This document shows, in pieces, positions 1 to 9,403 of a stretch of DNA of 64,000 nucleotides. Made by a program: the position numbers and the translations under genes. This DNA comes from Klebsiella grimontii. Its GTDB lineage: Bacteria; Pseudomonadota; Gammaproteobacteria; Enterobacterales; Enterobacteriaceae. Below the pieces are notes generated by a model, which saw only the letters and a list, made by a program, of their open reading frames with translations, searched no databases and was not told the DNA's origin. Where the stretch lies: positions 53,115 to 117,114 of the forward strand of contig NZ_FZTC01000023.1 of NCBI RefSeq assembly GCF_900200035.1, given 5' to 3'. Each line of letters begins with the position of its first letter. The first letter of the stretch is position 1.

Positions 1-24
1 TCCGGTAGCGAAAAACCGCGGCAT
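1..24 (-). CDS. ppdB: PpdB, prepilin-type protein (5' end only)
   Basis: An ATG at 24..22 lies one base after the ppdA stop and opens a frame reading MPRFFATG to the window edge. In E. coli ppdB directly follows ppdA in the ppdAB-ygdB-ppdC-recC series, so position and spacing fit. Only eight codons are visible, so the identity rests on synteny. Confidence 0.55.
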
Positions 25-25
25 G

Positions 26-493
26 TTACAGGCATGATGCCGTCTCCTCGCCGCGACAGAGGCGGATTCGTCCCCAATTTGAAACGATTATGTTCCAGCC
101 GCCGGCCGCGCTTTGCAGGCGGATATGTCCGGCCCAGGCGGTATTACGCAGGCCATAAAATCCCAGCCCCGGCGTCATCGCGCTGAGCGAAACCTCCGGC
201 CAGAGCGGTTGCAGCGTGAAAGCGTTCCTGACGCTACAGTCGGCCATCGGCCCGCTGGCGCTCAGGCACCAGCCCGCCGCGCCCTGGCCGATGCTTAACA
301 CTCTATCGCGGTTGTGCCAGTTGGCGTCATCGCGTAGCAGCACCAGGTAGTCGCGGACCTGACAGGCGGTTTGCCACAGGCGCTGCTGCCGTTGCCAGCT
401 CTGCCAGCCGTACAGCCCGCTGGCGCCAAGAATGACGACCACGACCATCGTGACCAGGGTTTCAATCAGGGTGTAGCCATGTTCTCTGTTCAT
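26..493 (-). CDS. ppdA: PpdA, prepilin peptidase-dependent protein
   Basis: This 155-residue type IV pilin-like minor pseudopilin would be cleaved and N-methylated by a prepilin peptidase and would sit in the inner membrane. The N-terminus shows the class III leader: short basic stretch MNREHG, cleavage after the glycine, then YTLIETLVTMVVVVILGAS as the hydrophobic helix with Glu at +5. The length matches E. coli PpdA (about 156 aa). It lies downstream of thyA and immediately upstream of ppdB, as in E. coli. In E. coli these genes are usually cryptic; whether they make a pilus or secretion pseudopilus here is unknown. Identification is by motif and synteny. Confidence 0.88.
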   Translation of the reverse strand: MNREHGYTLIETLVTMVVVVILGASGLYGWQSWQRQQRLWQTACQVRDYLVLLRDDANWHNRDRVLSIGQGAAGWCLSASGPMADCSVRNAFTLQPLWPEVSLSAMTPGLGFYGLRNTAWAGHIRLQSAAGGWNIIVSNWGRIRLCRGEETASCL

Positions 494-663
494 GGCCCGA
501 GTATGCGCAGCATTGAGGCTTTATTCGAACGGTAAAATACGGGTTTGCGTCGCGCTTCGGAGAGTATTTATGGTATTGCAACGGGTTGCAGAGACGCAGG
601 AAACCTGCTCGCAAAAACGCCGTCTGGCAGTGGGTTACCGCGCCGTTTGGCCTGGCTGGCGCA

Positions 664-692
664 TAAAAAAACCGGCGCTCGCAGGCGCCGGT
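664..692 (-). terminator. Rho-independent terminator after thyA
   Basis: ACCGGCGC (671-678) pairs with GCGCCGGT (685-692) across a 6-nt loop, and a run of seven A on the plus strand (664-670) gives the U-tail for minus-strand transcripts. It sits 20 bp after the thyA stop and separates thyA from ppdA. Confidence 0.85.
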
Positions 693-711
693 TTTCGTCG
701 TCACTTCCGGG

Positions 712-1506
712 TTAAATCGCCACTGGCGCTTTAATCCCCGGGTGCGGGTCGTAGCCTTCGATTTCGAAGTCTTCAAAACGGTAGTCGAAAATCGAAGCCG
801 GCTTGCGTTTGATGACCAGCTTCGGCAGCGCGCGCGGTTCGCGGCTCAGCTGCAGGTGCGTCTGCTCCATGTGGTTGCTGTACAGGTGCGTGTCGCCGCC
901 GGTCCAGACAAAGTCGCCCACTTCGAGGTCGCACTGCTGCGCCACCATATGCACCAGCAGCGCGTAGCTGGCGATATTAAACGGCAGGCCGAGGAACACG
1001 TCGCACGAGCGCTGATAGAGCTGGCAGGAGAGCTTGCCGTCGGCGACGTAGAACTGGAAGAACGCGTGGCACGGGGCCAGCGCCATTTTGTTCAGCTCGC
1101 CGACGTTCCATGCCGAGACGATAATCCGACGCGAATCCGGGTCGTTTTTCAGCTGTTCCATCACCGTGCTAATCTGGTCGATATGACGGCCGTCCGGCGC
1201 GGGCCAGGAACGCCACTGCTTGCCGTAGACCGGCCCCAGATCGCCGTTTTCATCCGCCCACTCGTCCCAGATGGTGACGTTGTTTTCGTGCAGATACGCC
1301 ACGTTGGTGTCACCCTGCAGGAACCACAGCAGTTCATGGATGATGGAGCGTAAATGACAGCGCTTGGTCGTCACCAACGGGAATCCTTCCTGCAGGTTAA
1401 AACGCATCTGGTGGCCGAAGATAGAGACGGTGCCGGTACCGGTGCGGTCATTTTTTTGCGTGCCCTCGTCGAGCACTTTCTGCATCAAATCAAGATACTG
1501 TTTCAT
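712..1506 (-). CDS. thyA: Thymidylate synthase
   Basis: ThyA methylates dUMP to dTMP with 5,10-methylenetetrahydrofolate, the only de novo source of thymidylate in this family of organisms. The 264-residue protein has exactly the E. coli length. The catalytic cysteine lies in [11 protein letters not shown] (near residue 146) and the dUMP phosphate/folate signature [13 protein letters not shown] follows. The start ATG is 6 bp after the lgt stop, so the two are co-transcribed and probably translationally coupled, as in E. coli. A strong hairpin terminator lies just downstream. Confidence 0.98.
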   Translation of the reverse strand: MKQYLDLMQKVLDEGTQKNDRTGTGTVSIFGHQMRFNLQEGFPLVTTKRCHLRSIIHELLWFLQGDTNVAYLHENNVTIWDEWADENGDLGPVYGKQWRSWPAPDGRHIDQISTVMEQLKNDPDSRRIIVSAWNVGELNKMALAPCHAFFQFYVADGKLSCQLYQRSCDVFLGLPFNIASYALLVHMVAQQCDLEVGDFVWTGGDTHLYSNHMEQTHLQLSREPRALPKLVIKRKPASIFDYRFEDFEIEGYDPHPGIKAPVAI

Positions 1507-1512
1507 GGTTCC

Positions 1513-2388
1513 TCAAGAATTTTGTTGCTGCGGACGACAACGGTACGCCCAGACCATCATGATGATACCCGCAAGCACCATCGGGATCGAAAGAATCTGC
1601 CCCATGCTGATGTACTGTACCCAGCCGCCGGTGAACTGCGCATCGGGCTGGCGGAAGAACTCCACGATGATGCGGAACAGACCGTAGCCAATCAGGAACA
1701 GACCGGAAACCGAACCGGCCGGACGCGGCTTGCGGATAAACAGGTTCAGGATCAGGAACAGCACGACGCCTTCCAGCGCCAGCTCATAGAGCTGCGAAGC
1801 GTGACGCGGCAGCGCGCCGTAGGTATCGAACAGCGATTGCCACTCAGGATGCGACGGCAGCAGCGCCAGATCTTCCGCCCGAGAGCCGGGGAAAATCATG
1901 GTGTAGTGGAAGTTCGGATCGACGCGGCCCCACAGTTCGCCGTTAATAAAGTTGCCCAGACGCCCGGCGCCGAGGCCAAACGGAATCAGCGGCGCAATGA
2001 AGTCGGAAACCTGGAAGAAGGTGCGCTTGGTGCGTTTGGCGAAAATGATCATCACCAGAATCACGCCGATCAGGCCGCCGTGGAAGGACATACCGCCGTC
2101 CCAGACGCGGAACAGATAGAGCGGATCGTCGAGGAACACCGGCAGGTTGTAGAAGAAGACATAGCCAAGACGCCCGCCGAGGAAAACCCCGAGGAAGCCG
2201 GCGTACAGCAGGTTTTCCACTTCGTTTTTTGTCCAGCCGCTGCCCGGACGATTGGCCCGACGGGTGGCCAGCCACATCGCAAAAATAAACCCGACCAGGT
2301 ACATCAGGCCGTACCAGTGGAGGGAGACCGGTCCAATGGAAAAAATTACCGGATCAAACTCCGGAAAATGCAGGTAGCCACTATTCAT
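1513..2388 (-). CDS. lgt: Prolipoprotein diacylglyceryl transferase
   Basis: Lgt is an inner-membrane enzyme that transfers diacylglycerol from phosphatidylglycerol to the lipobox cysteine of prelipoproteins, the first step of lipoprotein maturation. The 291-residue protein has about seven membrane helices, the conserved HGGL segment ([11 protein letters not shown], near residue 100) and the Lgt signature [14 protein letters not shown]. Length equals E. coli Lgt (291). It precedes thyA by 6 bp. ptsP is upstream in the same direction but separated by about 230 bp carrying a REP element, so lgt-thyA probably has its own promoter. Confidence 0.98.
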   Translation of the reverse strand: MNSGYLHFPEFDPVIFSIGPVSLHWYGLMYLVGFIFAMWLATRRANRPGSGWTKNEVENLLYAGFLGVFLGGRLGYVFFYNLPVFLDDPLYLFRVWDGGMSFHGGLIGVILVMIIFAKRTKRTFFQVSDFIAPLIPFGLGAGRLGNFINGELWGRVDPNFHYTMIFPGSRAEDLALLPSHPEWQSLFDTYGALPRHASQLYELALEGVVLFLILNLFIRKPRPAGSVSGLFLIGYGLFRIIVEFFRQPDAQFTGGWVQYISMGQILSIPMVLAGIIMMVWAYRCRPQQQNS

Positions 2389-2557
2389 CTGTCACCATAA
2401 ACACTTGTTATTCCGCCGAAAGTGGACAGCGGGGATCGTTCGCGCGCGTTTGAAACGGGCGCTCCAAAGGCTGCGAATGATAGCATAAGCGCGAAGGGCG
2501 ATCCGCGCCGGACATGTAAAAGATATGTATACGAATGCGAATACGCGGCTGAGCATT

Positions 2558-2591
2558 CCCGGAGGCGGCGCGCTGCGCCTGTCCGGGCTAC
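2558..2591. repeat. REP element between lgt and ptsP
   Basis: An imperfect palindrome opening with CCCGGAGGCGGCG and closing with CTGTCCGGGCTAC, the same family as the REP units at 9317, 29341, 39302, 55861 and 57595. Such extragenic palindromes can fold in mRNA and bind gyrase or IHF. It occupies the 227-bp gap between ptsP and lgt. Confidence 0.8.
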
Positions 2592-2615
2592 CCAACCCGC
2601 AAACTGTAGACTCCG

Positions 2616-4862
2616 CTACCGGCCGCCGCGAATCAGGCCGCCGAGTCCGCGTCGCTCCATAAAAGCCGCGACCTGATGGCGCACTTCGGCGGTCATCTGC
2701 GCGTCCAGGCTACGTTGGGAAAGCTCCTGAGCCTCATTAATATCGATACGCCGCAGCAGATATTTCACCCTCGCCACCGAACGACCGTTCATCGACAGAT
2801 GGCGATAGCCCATCCCGATCAGGATCGTCACGCACATCGGATCGCCCGCCATTTCGCCGCACAGGCGCAGGTCGATACCAAAACGCTCGGCGTCGCGGGC
2901 AATCATCGCCAGCGCCCGCAAAACGCCCGGATGCAGGCTGTCGTACATACTGGCGACCCGGGTATTGTTGCGATCCACCGCCAGAATGTACTGGGTCAGG
3001 TCGTTGGTGCCAACGGAGATAAAATCGACGCGATTCGCCAGCTGCGGCAGCATAAACACCATCGACGGCACTTCCAGCATCACGCCGAGACGCGGACGGG
3101 GAATGGCGTAGCCGATCATCTCTTCCACTTCGCGGCTGGCGCGATCGATCAGGCGACGGGCCTCATCCACTTCATCGAGACTGGTGACCATCGGCAGCAG
3201 GATACTGAGGTTTCCGGTCGCCGCGTTGGCGCGCAGCATCGCGCGGACCTGCACCAGAAAGATCTCCGGCTGATCGAGCGTGATCCGAATTCCGCGCCAG
3301 CCAAGGCACGGATTCTCTTCGCTGATCGGCATATACGGCAGCTGTTTATCCGCCCCGATATCCAGCGTGCGCAGGGTGACCGATTTCTCGTTGAACATCT
3401 GCAGCATGCCCTGATACTGGGCAACCTGCTCCTCTTCAGACGGGAAGCCGCTTTGCAGCATAAAGGGGATTTCGGTACGGTAAAGGCCGATACCGTCGAC
3501 GAAATTGCCGAGCTTTTCTTCGTGCTCAGGGCTGAGGCCCGCGTTGAGCATCACTTTTACCCGCTCGCCGCTTTTCAGTTCAGAAGCGCGTTCAAGATCG
3601 TCCTCAGCCAGGCGACTAAGCTCGTTCTCTTCGCTGATCAGGCGCTGATACTCTTGCAGCAGCACCGGCTCCGGGTCGACCAATAGCTCGCCGCGATAGC
3701 CGTCGACAATCAGGGTATGCCCGTGCAGCAGCGAAGGCTGAATATCCGCGCCCATTACCGTCGGGATCCCCAGCGCGCGCACCATAATCGCGGCATGCGA
3801 GTTGGCCGCGCCATCGCGCACCACCACGCCGGCTAAACGATCCTGAGGAACCTCCGCTAAGGTGGTGGCCGACAGTTCATCCGCCACCAGTACGATACGC
3901 TCCGGCCAGGTGTTTGGCCCCTGAATACTATCATCAAGATGGAAAAGCAGCCGCTGGCCCAGCGTGCGCAGATCGCCCGCGCGCTCTTTCAGATAGCCGT
4001 CGCTGAGCGCGGCAAACTGTTCGGCAAACTTCTCGATAATCTTCTTCACCGCCCATTCGGCCACCGCGCCTTTATCGACTTCGGCGAACAGTTCGCGGCG
4101 CAGACGCGCGTCGGAAAGCAGGTGCGAATAGAGGTCAAAGATGGCCGCCGTCTCTTTTTGCGCGCCGGCAGCGTAGCGCTTGCTGTAGCGGCGAAATTCG
4201 TTCGCCGCCTCTTCCAGCGCGCCAGTCAGCCGCTCGCGCTCGGAAGCGGTATCGAGCGTCGAGGCTTCATACACCTGCTCCATCAGCGGCAGGCTGACGT
4301 CCATCCAGCCTTCGGCAATCGCCACGCCTGACGAAGCGGGCAGCGCGCGGATGCGGGTCTGACGATATTGACCAAACAGCGCGTTTAGCTGGGACTGAGA
4401 GAGAATGCCGGCGATTTGCGTAGCCAGGGTGACCAGAAATGACTCTTCGCTTTCATCAAACTGGCGCAGTTCGCGCTGCTGTACGACCAGCACGCCGAGC
4501 AGCTGACGCCGCTGGATAATCGGCACGCCGAGGAAGGCGCGAAAACGGCCCTCTTTTACTGCGGGAATGTATTTAAAGCTGGGGTGCTTTTGCGCGTCGG
4601 CGAGGTTAATGGGTTCCGCCAGGCGGCCCACCAGGCCCACCAGACCTTCGTCAAAAGCGAGCGCAACGATGCGCCCGCGGGGCTTTTTCAACCCGCGCGT
4701 CGCCATCAGGTAATAACAGCGTCGGTCATTGTCAGCCAGATAAACCGAACAGACTTCCGTCTCCATCGCGGCGCAGATATCGGTGACCAGGATATCCAGC
4801 GCCTCGTTTAAACGCGGCGCACTCGCGACCTTCTCGACTATTTCTCGCAACCGAGTGAGCAT
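2616..4862 (-). CDS. ptsP: PtsP, EI-Ntr of the nitrogen PTS
   Basis: PtsP is the first phosphotransferase of the nitrogen-related PTS. It takes phosphate from PEP and passes it to NPr (PtsO) and then PtsN. The 748-residue protein equals E. coli PtsP. The first 150 or so residues form a GAF sensor domain; the rest is enzyme I: the phospho-histidine segment GAANSHAAIMVRALG (near residue 356), the PEP-binding barrel with GWRGIR and the C-terminal CGEMAGDP. It lies 12 bp downstream of rppH on the same strand, so rppH-ptsP form an operon as in E. coli. Confidence 0.97.
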   Translation of the reverse strand: MLTRLREIVEKVASAPRLNEALDILVTDICAAMETEVCSVYLADNDRRCYYLMATRGLKKPRGRIVALAFDEGLVGLVGRLAEPINLADAQKHPSFKYIPAVKEGRFRAFLGVPIIQRRQLLGVLVVQQRELRQFDESEESFLVTLATQIAGILSQSQLNALFGQYRQTRIRALPASSGVAIAEGWMDVSLPLMEQVYEASTLDTASERERLTGALEEAANEFRRYSKRYAAGAQKETAAIFDLYSHLLSDARLRRELFAEVDKGAVAEWAVKKIIEKFAEQFAALSDGYLKERAGDLRTLGQRLLFHLDDSIQGPNTWPERIVLVADELSATTLAEVPQDRLAGVVVRDGAANSHAAIMVRALGIPTVMGADIQPSLLHGHTLIVDGYRGELLVDPEPVLLQEYQRLISEENELSRLAEDDLERASELKSGERVKVMLNAGLSPEHEEKLGNFVDGIGLYRTEIPFMLQSGFPSEEEQVAQYQGMLQMFNEKSVTLRTLDIGADKQLPYMPISEENPCLGWRGIRITLDQPEIFLVQVRAMLRANAATGNLSILLPMVTSLDEVDEARRLIDRASREVEEMIGYAIPRPRLGVMLEVPSMVFMLPQLANRVDFISVGTNDLTQYILAVDRNNTRVASMYDSLHPGVLRALAMIARDAERFGIDLRLCGEMAGDPMCVTILIGMGYRHLSMNGRSVARVKYLLRRIDINEAQELSQRSLDAQMTAEVRHQVAAFMERRGLGGLIRGGR

Positions 4863-4874
4863 AATGTGCGTGGC

Positions 4875-5405
4875 TTAACCTCTTTTACGTCGATATGCAG
4901 GCGCGCTTTGCGGCTTAGGCGTGCTTTCCGCCAGCGCCATTGTGACGCTGGCGAACTCTTTCATCACCCTGCGGTATACGTCGCGCTTAAACGACACCAC
5001 CTGGCGCACCGGGTACCAGTAGCTTACCCATCGCCAGCCATCAAACTCAGGTGTACTGCTGGTTTGCATATTGACATCCGCATCGCTGCCGATCAATTGC
5101 AGGAGAAACCACTTCTGTTTCTGGCCGATACATACCGGCTTTGTGTCCCAACGCACCAAACGTTTAGGCAATTTGTAACGCAACCAGTTACGGGTTGAAG
5201 CAAGGATCCGCACATCTTTACGGCTTAACCCCACTTCTTCGAACAATTCCCGATACATCGCCTGCTCTGCTGATTCTCCTGGATTTATGCCCCCTTGCGG
5301 GAACTGCCACGAGTGCTGACCATAGCGCCTGGCCCACATAACCTGGCCCTGGCGATTACAGATTACAATACCGACATTTGGGCGGTAGCCATCGTCATCA
5401 ATCAC
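4875..5405 (-). CDS. rppH: RNA pyrophosphohydrolase
   Basis: RppH removes pyrophosphate from 5'-triphosphate (or diphosphate) mRNA ends, which lets RNase E attack the transcript. The 176-residue protein carries a complete Nudix box beginning GGINPGES and ending RELFEEVGL, and length and N-terminus ([17 protein letters not shown]) match E. coli RppH. It is the first gene of the rppH-ptsP pair; its promoter must lie in the AT-rich gap that it shares with divergent mutH. Confidence 0.97.
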   Translation of the reverse strand: MIDDDGYRPNVGIVICNRQGQVMWARRYGQHSWQFPQGGINPGESAEQAMYRELFEEVGLSRKDVRILASTRNWLRYKLPKRLVRWDTKPVCIGQKQKWFLLQLIGSDADVNMQTSSTPEFDGWRWVSYWYPVRQVVSFKRDVYRRVMKEFASVTMALAESTPKPQSAPAYRRKRG

Positions 5406-6087
5406 CGGACTACCTCAAAATAAGCTTCAATGTGAATGATTGTTTCACACTCGCTGGAAACGGTAAACCACTCTGTGAGAGCGATGAGTTCGAATAACAT
5501 TTGAATAACTCACAGTAATACCCAGAGTTATAAACAGCGAAAGCCATACCCGGACGATTTTATTCACTTTTTCTGTGGATAGAGTTGTGAAGAAGTATGG
5601 AATTAACCAGGGAAAACCCGGAATCATCCGAACGGCGTAGTCATAACCCTTAATAATAATGACCTAATTTTCATTATGTTAGCATGTTTAAATTTCATAA
5701 TTCACAGTATAACGTGATGATCATCACATAAGCGATCCTGGAACTGATGAAAGATCGAGCAATGTTGGTTTTATCCACAGATTACGCAAGCGAGCTGGGC
5801 ATATTTTGTCTAAAAACTCGATTTTCCTCTCACGTCAAGGCTGTAAATGGAAACAGTAGTGGGGCTTTTCCCCAGTTATCCCATTTTTCTGTGGATAACA
5901 GGGTGTAAGATCCTGTTCATTGTCGGTGACCAGTTCTGGAAAACCCCGTTTCACCATTTTCACCGCGGCAAAAAAACGAAAAAAAAGTCATACGAATCAT
6001 CAAATTGTCATACTTACTCAAGAAAAGGTAAACTCTATCCACAACGGATGAAATTACTGCTCACTTTTTAGTCAGAGGTTTTACGTT
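5406..6087. promoter_or_regulatory. rppH/mutH divergent region with DnaA-box-like sites
   Basis: A 682-bp AT-rich gap with no convincing gene. It holds two perfect DnaA-box sequences, TTATCCACA at 5771-5779 (plus) and 5891-5899 (minus strand), and two one-mismatch boxes, CTATCCACA at 5574-5582 (minus) and 6035-6043 (plus). A perfect 14-bp palindrome with a central GATC, GTGATGATCATCAC, is at 5714-5727. The region must also contain the rppH and mutH promoters, which I did not resolve. Short open frames at 5445-5627 (minus) and 5847-6071 (plus) lack recognisable products. Confidence 0.6.
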
Positions 6088-6780
6088 ATGCCGACCATCG
6101 CGCCGCTCTTATCCCCTCCGCAAAGCCAGGAGCAGCTTCTGGCTCAGGCGCAGCAGCTGGCAGGCTATTCGCTGGGTGAACTGGCCCAGCTTGCCGGGAT
6201 TCCGATTCCGCTCGATTTAAAACGCGATAAAGGCTGGATCGGCATTCTGCTGGAGATATGGCTGGGCGCCAGCGCAGGCAGCAAGCCGGAGCAGGATTTC
6301 GCCGCCCTCGGCGTCGAGCTGAAAACGATCCCCATCGATTCTTCAGGCCGCCCGCTGGAAACCACCTTCGTCTGCGTCGCGCCGCTCACCGGCAACAGCG
6401 GCGTGACCTGGGAGAGCAGCCACGTGCGCCATAAGCTCAAGCGCGTGCTGTGGGTGCCGGTAGAGGGCGAGCGTACGATCCCTTTGGCCGATCGCCGCGT
6501 CGGCGCTCCGCTGCTGTGGAGCCCCAGCGAAGAAGAAGATCGCCAACTGCGGATGGACTGGGAAGAGCTGATGGATCTGATCGTGCTTGGCCAGGTCGAA
6601 CGCATTACCGCCCGCCACGGCGAAGTGCTGCAGCTGCGCCCGAAAGCGGCAAACAGCAAAGCGCTGACCGAGGCCGTAGGCGCCCGCGGCGAGCCGATCC
6701 TCACCTTACCGCGCGGTTTCTACCTGAAGAAAAACTTTACCGCCGCCCTGCTGGCCCGCCATTTTCTTCTCTCCTCCTAA
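6088..6780 (+). CDS. mutH: MutH, mismatch-repair endonuclease
   Basis: MutH nicks the unmethylated strand at hemimethylated GATC sites after activation by MutS and MutL, which directs repair to the newly made strand. The 230-residue protein matches the family length (229 in E. coli). The catalytic triad is present at the expected positions: Asp70, Glu77 and Lys79 in [11 protein letters not shown]. The ATG is preceded by AGAGG at a normal distance. It is transcribed away from rppH and followed after 85 bp by ygdQ, which has its own promoter. Confidence 0.97.
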   Translation: MPTIAPLLSPPQSQEQLLAQAQQLAGYSLGELAQLAGIPIPLDLKRDKGWIGILLEIWLGASAGSKPEQDFAALGVELKTIPIDSSGRPLETTFVCVAPLTGNSGVTWESSHVRHKLKRVLWVPVEGERTIPLADRRVGAPLLWSPSEEEDRQLRMDWEELMDLIVLGQVERITARHGEVLQLRPKAANSKALTEAVGARGEPILTLPRGFYLKKNFTAALLARHFLLSS

Positions 6781-6806
6781 ATAACGGCCTGCAGATGATT
6801 ATTTTT

Positions 6807-6834
6807 TTGTTCTGTCGTGACGGTTGCATATAAT
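6807..6834 (+). promoter_or_regulatory. Candidate ygdQ promoter
   Basis: A perfect -10 TATAAT (6829-6834) with TTGTTC (6807-6812) 16 bp upstream, located between mutH and ygdQ. Predicted start near 6841, leaving a leader of about 25 nt. Confidence 0.55.
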
Positions 6835-6865
6835 CGCATCTTTCTATTTTGCAGGACTTTGAACG

Positions 6866-7579
6866 ATGTTATTTGCATGGGTAACCGATCCTAACGCCTG
6901 GCTGGCGCTTGGTACGCTGACGCTGCTGGAGATAGTGCTCGGGATCGATAATATTATTTTCCTCTCTCTGGTGGTCGCTAAGCTGCCCACGGCGCAACGG
7001 GCTCACGCTCGCCGCATTGGGCTAATGGGTGCGATGATCATGCGTCTGGCGCTGCTGGCGTCAATCGCGTGGGTCGTCAAGCTCACCAATCCGCTCTTTA
7101 CCGTGCTAGGCCAGGAGATCTCGTTTCGCGATCTGATCCTCCTGCTGGGCGGGCTGTTCCTGATCTGGAAGGCGAGTAAAGAGATTCACGAATCGATCGA
7201 AGGTGAAGAAGAAGGGCTGAAAACCAACGTCCATTCCTTTATGGGCGCCATCGTGCAGATTATGCTGCTGGATATTATTTTCAGTCTTGATTCGGTGATC
7301 ACCGCCGTCGGGCTATCAGACCATCTGTTTATCATGATGGCGGCAGTGGTCATCGCGGTGCTGGTGATGATGGTCGCCGCCCGTCCGATAGGCGATTTTG
7401 TTGACCGCCATCCGTCGGTGAAAATGCTGGCGCTGTCGTTTTTGATCCTCGTCGGCTTCACGCTGATGCTCGAAAGTTTCGACGTGCACGTGCCGAAAGG
7501 CTACATCTATTTCGCGATGTTCTTTTCGATTGCGGTTGAAAGTCTCAACCTGCTGCGCAATAAAAAAAATCCGCTGTAG
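6866..7579 (+). CDS. ygdQ: YgdQ, TerC-family inner-membrane protein
   Basis: A 237-residue integral membrane protein of the TerC family with about seven helices. The two family motifs with acidic residues inside helices are visible: [12 protein letters not shown] near residue 22 and [15 protein letters not shown] near residue 135. TerC relatives act in metal export, including manganese export during protein secretion, but YgdQ itself has no settled substrate. It has the same neighbours as in E. coli (mutH upstream, ygdR downstream) and a hairpin follows the stop. Confidence 0.9.
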   Translation: MLFAWVTDPNAWLALGTLTLLEIVLGIDNIIFLSLVVAKLPTAQRAHARRIGLMGAMIMRLALLASIAWVVKLTNPLFTVLGQEISFRDLILLLGGLFLIWKASKEIHESIEGEEEGLKTNVHSFMGAIVQIMLLDIIFSLDSVITAVGLSDHLFIMMAAVVIAVLVMMVAARPIGDFVDRHPSVKMLALSFLILVGFTLMLESFDVHVPKGYIYFAMFFSIAVESLNLLRNKKNPL

Positions 7580-7590
7580 CCCGCTAAAAT

Positions 7591-7618
7591 GCAGCCCTGA
7601 AACGGGCTGCAATCCTTT
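7591..7618 (+). terminator. Terminator after ygdQ
   Basis: GCAGCCC (7591-7597) pairs with GGGCTGC (7604-7610) over a 6-nt loop, followed by AATCC and a T run. Located 12 bp after the ygdQ stop. Confidence 0.7.
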
Positions 7619-7703
7619 TTTAAGACTTAACTGCTTTTTATGTCTCATAAATCAGGCTATTAATATACTGGTACGAGGTGCGGCTATAATAGGGGTGATA
7701 ACG

Positions 7704-7922
7704 ATGAAAAAATGGGCAGTATTGATTTCCGCCGTAGGACTGGCGTTCTCGGTTTCCGGTTGCAGCAGCGATTACGTCATGGCAACCAAAGATGGTCGCA
7801 TGATTCTGACCGACGGTAAGCCCGCCATAGATGACGATACCGGCCTTATCAGCTACGAAGATCAGCAGGGTAATAAAATGCAGATCAATCGTGACGACGT
7901 TTCGCAGATTATTAAACGTTAA
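7704..7922 (+). CDS. ygdR: YgdR, small lipoprotein (DUF903)
   Basis: A 72-residue lipoprotein with a basic start MKKW, a hydrophobic segment and the lipobox FSVSGC at about residue 20, so Lgt and LspA should process it. The mature part [17 protein letters not shown] is typical of the YgdI/YgdR family, whose role is unknown. The start at 7704 was chosen because it gives the signal sequence; an upstream in-frame extension from 7530 would run back into the ygdQ terminator. A good -10 (TATAAT, 7685-7690) lies just upstream, which would imply a very short leader. Confidence 0.92.
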   Translation: MKKWAVLISAVGLAFSVSGCSSDYVMATKDGRMILTDGKPAIDDDTGLISYEDQQGNKMQINRDDVSQIIKR

Positions 7923-8037
7923 GACCCGCCGACAGGCAGCGATGTCTCCTTTATCGCCGGGTTGAGCAGCTTTCATTATTCTTCAGATTTAAGAAAAGAG
8001 TCGGGACATACCGGATCTGCCCGCCAGGATTAAGCGG

Positions 8038-8064
8038 GCCGGAGCGCGTCAACCCGGCTTTTTT
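8038..8064 (+). terminator. Possible terminator between ygdR and tas
   Basis: GCCGG (8038-8042) and CCGGC (8054-8058) followed by TTTTTT (8059-8064). A second stem GCCCGC/GCGGGC (8019-8039) lies immediately upstream. The stem is short, so confidence is modest. Confidence 0.45.
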
Positions 8065-8158
8065 GATTTTTTACTTCCCCTTTTTCTCCCCCTCTGCCAT
8101 TTTTATATTCCTTTGTCGGGGAACGCCTGACCTTGTTGATAAAAAAAGGAAGCCGGCT

Positions 8159-9199
8159 ATGCAGTATCACCGTATCCCACACAGTTCTCTTGAGATCAGC
8201 ACGCTGGGGCTGGGCACAATGACGTTTGGTGAGCAGAATAGCGAGGCAGACGCGCACGAGCAGCTTGATTACGCGGTTAGTCAGGGCATTAACCTGATTG
8301 ATGTCGCTGAAATGTATCCCGTCCCGCCGCGCCCGGAAACCCAGGGCCTGACGGAAACCTACGTCGGCAACTGGCTGGCGAAGCGCGGCAATCGCGAAAA
8401 GCTGGTTGTCGCCTCTAAAGTCAGCGGCCCTGCCCGCAATAACGACAGCAGCATTCGTCCTGACCACAAGCTGGATCGCAAAAACATCCGCGATGCGCTG
8501 CACGACAGCCTGAAGCGTCTGCAGACCGATTATCTCGACCTCTATCAGGTCCACTGGCCGCAGCGCCCGACCAACTGTTTCGGCAAGCTGGGCTACACCT
8601 GGGCCGATTCCGCGCCGGTCGTCACCCTGCTGGATACGCTGGACGCGCTGGCCGAATTCCAGCGCGCCGGTAAGATTCGCTATATTGGCGTCTCCAACGA
8701 AACGGCGTTTGGCGTGATGCGCTATCTCCATCTGGCGGATAAGCACGATCTGCCGCGCATCGTGACGATTCAGAACCCGTACAGCCTGGTGAACCGCAGC
8801 TATGAAGTGGGGCTGGCGGAAGTCAGCCAGTATGAGGGCGTTGAGCTGCTGGCCTATTCCTGTCTGGCGTTCGGTACGCTGACCGGGAAATACCTCAACG
8901 GCGCGAAACCGGCGGGCGCGCGCAATACGCTGTTCAGCCGTTTTACGCGCTACAGCGGCGAGCAAACGCAAAAAGCAGTGGCGGCCTATGTCGATATCGC
9001 CAGGCGGCACAATCTTGATCCGGCGCAGATGGCGCTGGCCTTCGTGCGTCGTCAGCCTTTTGTCGCCAGCACCCTGCTCGGCGCAACGACCATGGAGCAG
9101 CTTAAGACCAATGTCGAAAGCCTGCATCTGGATCTGAGCGCAGAGGTTTTAGCCGAGATTGAAGCGGTGCATCAGGTTTATACCTACCCGGCGCCGTAA
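8159..9199 (+). CDS. tas: Tas, aldo/keto reductase
   Basis: An NADP(H)-dependent aldo/keto reductase of 346 residues, the same length as E. coli Tas, named because its overexpression complements a tyrosine auxotroph; the physiological substrate is not known. The AKR signature is clear: catalytic Asp/Tyr in LIDVAEMYP (near residue 50), the Lys in LVVASKVSG and the His in YQVHWP. The start at 8159 is preceded by AAAGGA and gives the conserved MQYHRIPHSSLEIS; an extension to 8063 would be unrelated. The neighbours (ygdR, lplT) match E. coli. Confidence 0.93.
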   Translation: MQYHRIPHSSLEISTLGLGTMTFGEQNSEADAHEQLDYAVSQGINLIDVAEMYPVPPRPETQGLTETYVGNWLAKRGNREKLVVASKVSGPARNNDSSIRPDHKLDRKNIRDALHDSLKRLQTDYLDLYQVHWPQRPTNCFGKLGYTWADSAPVVTLLDTLDALAEFQRAGKIRYIGVSNETAFGVMRYLHLADKHDLPRIVTIQNPYSLVNRSYEVGLAEVSQYEGVELLAYSCLAFGTLTGKYLNGAKPAGARNTLFSRFTRYSGEQTQKAVAAYVDIARRHNLDPAQMALAFVRRQPFVASTLLGATTMEQLKTNVESLHLDLSAEVLAEIEAVHQVYTYPAP

Positions 9200-9209
9200 G
9201 GCCGTAAAA

Positions 9210-9401
9210 GCGCCCGGATTGCGGCTAACTCCTTATCCGGGCTACTCCCTCTGCGCTTAGCCGGGGATATTTCCCGTACCCGGGCGACGAAATTGCGCAA
9301 CCGCGCTGGCCGCTTTCCCGGAGGCGATGCTGCGCATCTGTCCGGGCTACACGTTCGTGCGGTTTTGTAGCCCGGGCAGGCGCAACGCGCCGCCTCCGGG
9401 A
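9210..9401. repeat. REP/BIME cluster between tas and lplT
   Basis: Three REP-like palindromes in the convergent tas/lplT gap: 9210-9243 (ending TTATCCGGGCTAC), 9317-9350 (CCCGGAGGCGATG to CTGTCCGGGCTAC) and 9367-9401 in inverse orientation (GTAGCCCGGGCAGG to CGCCTCCGGGA). The last two form a classical head-to-head BIME and could act as a bidirectional transcription or decay barrier. Confidence 0.82.
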
Positions 9402-9403
9402 GA

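Noticed and set aside
1354..2400. A 348-codon plus-strand frame over lgt and thyA
   Set aside because: Mirror of lgt and thyA; the product is rich in Arg, His and Gln and has no recognisable fold. The same applies to similar frames over ptsP (2676-3686), tas (8030-9127) and aas (10578-11477).
5847..5910. A possible ygdT homologue upstream of mutH on the minus strand
   Set aside because: Codons equivalent to the N-terminal half of E. coli YgdT can be read (LSTEKWDN then PLLFPFTALT), but the start would be CTG and a TGA follows at once. The similarity more likely reflects conserved non-coding DNA (DnaA boxes).
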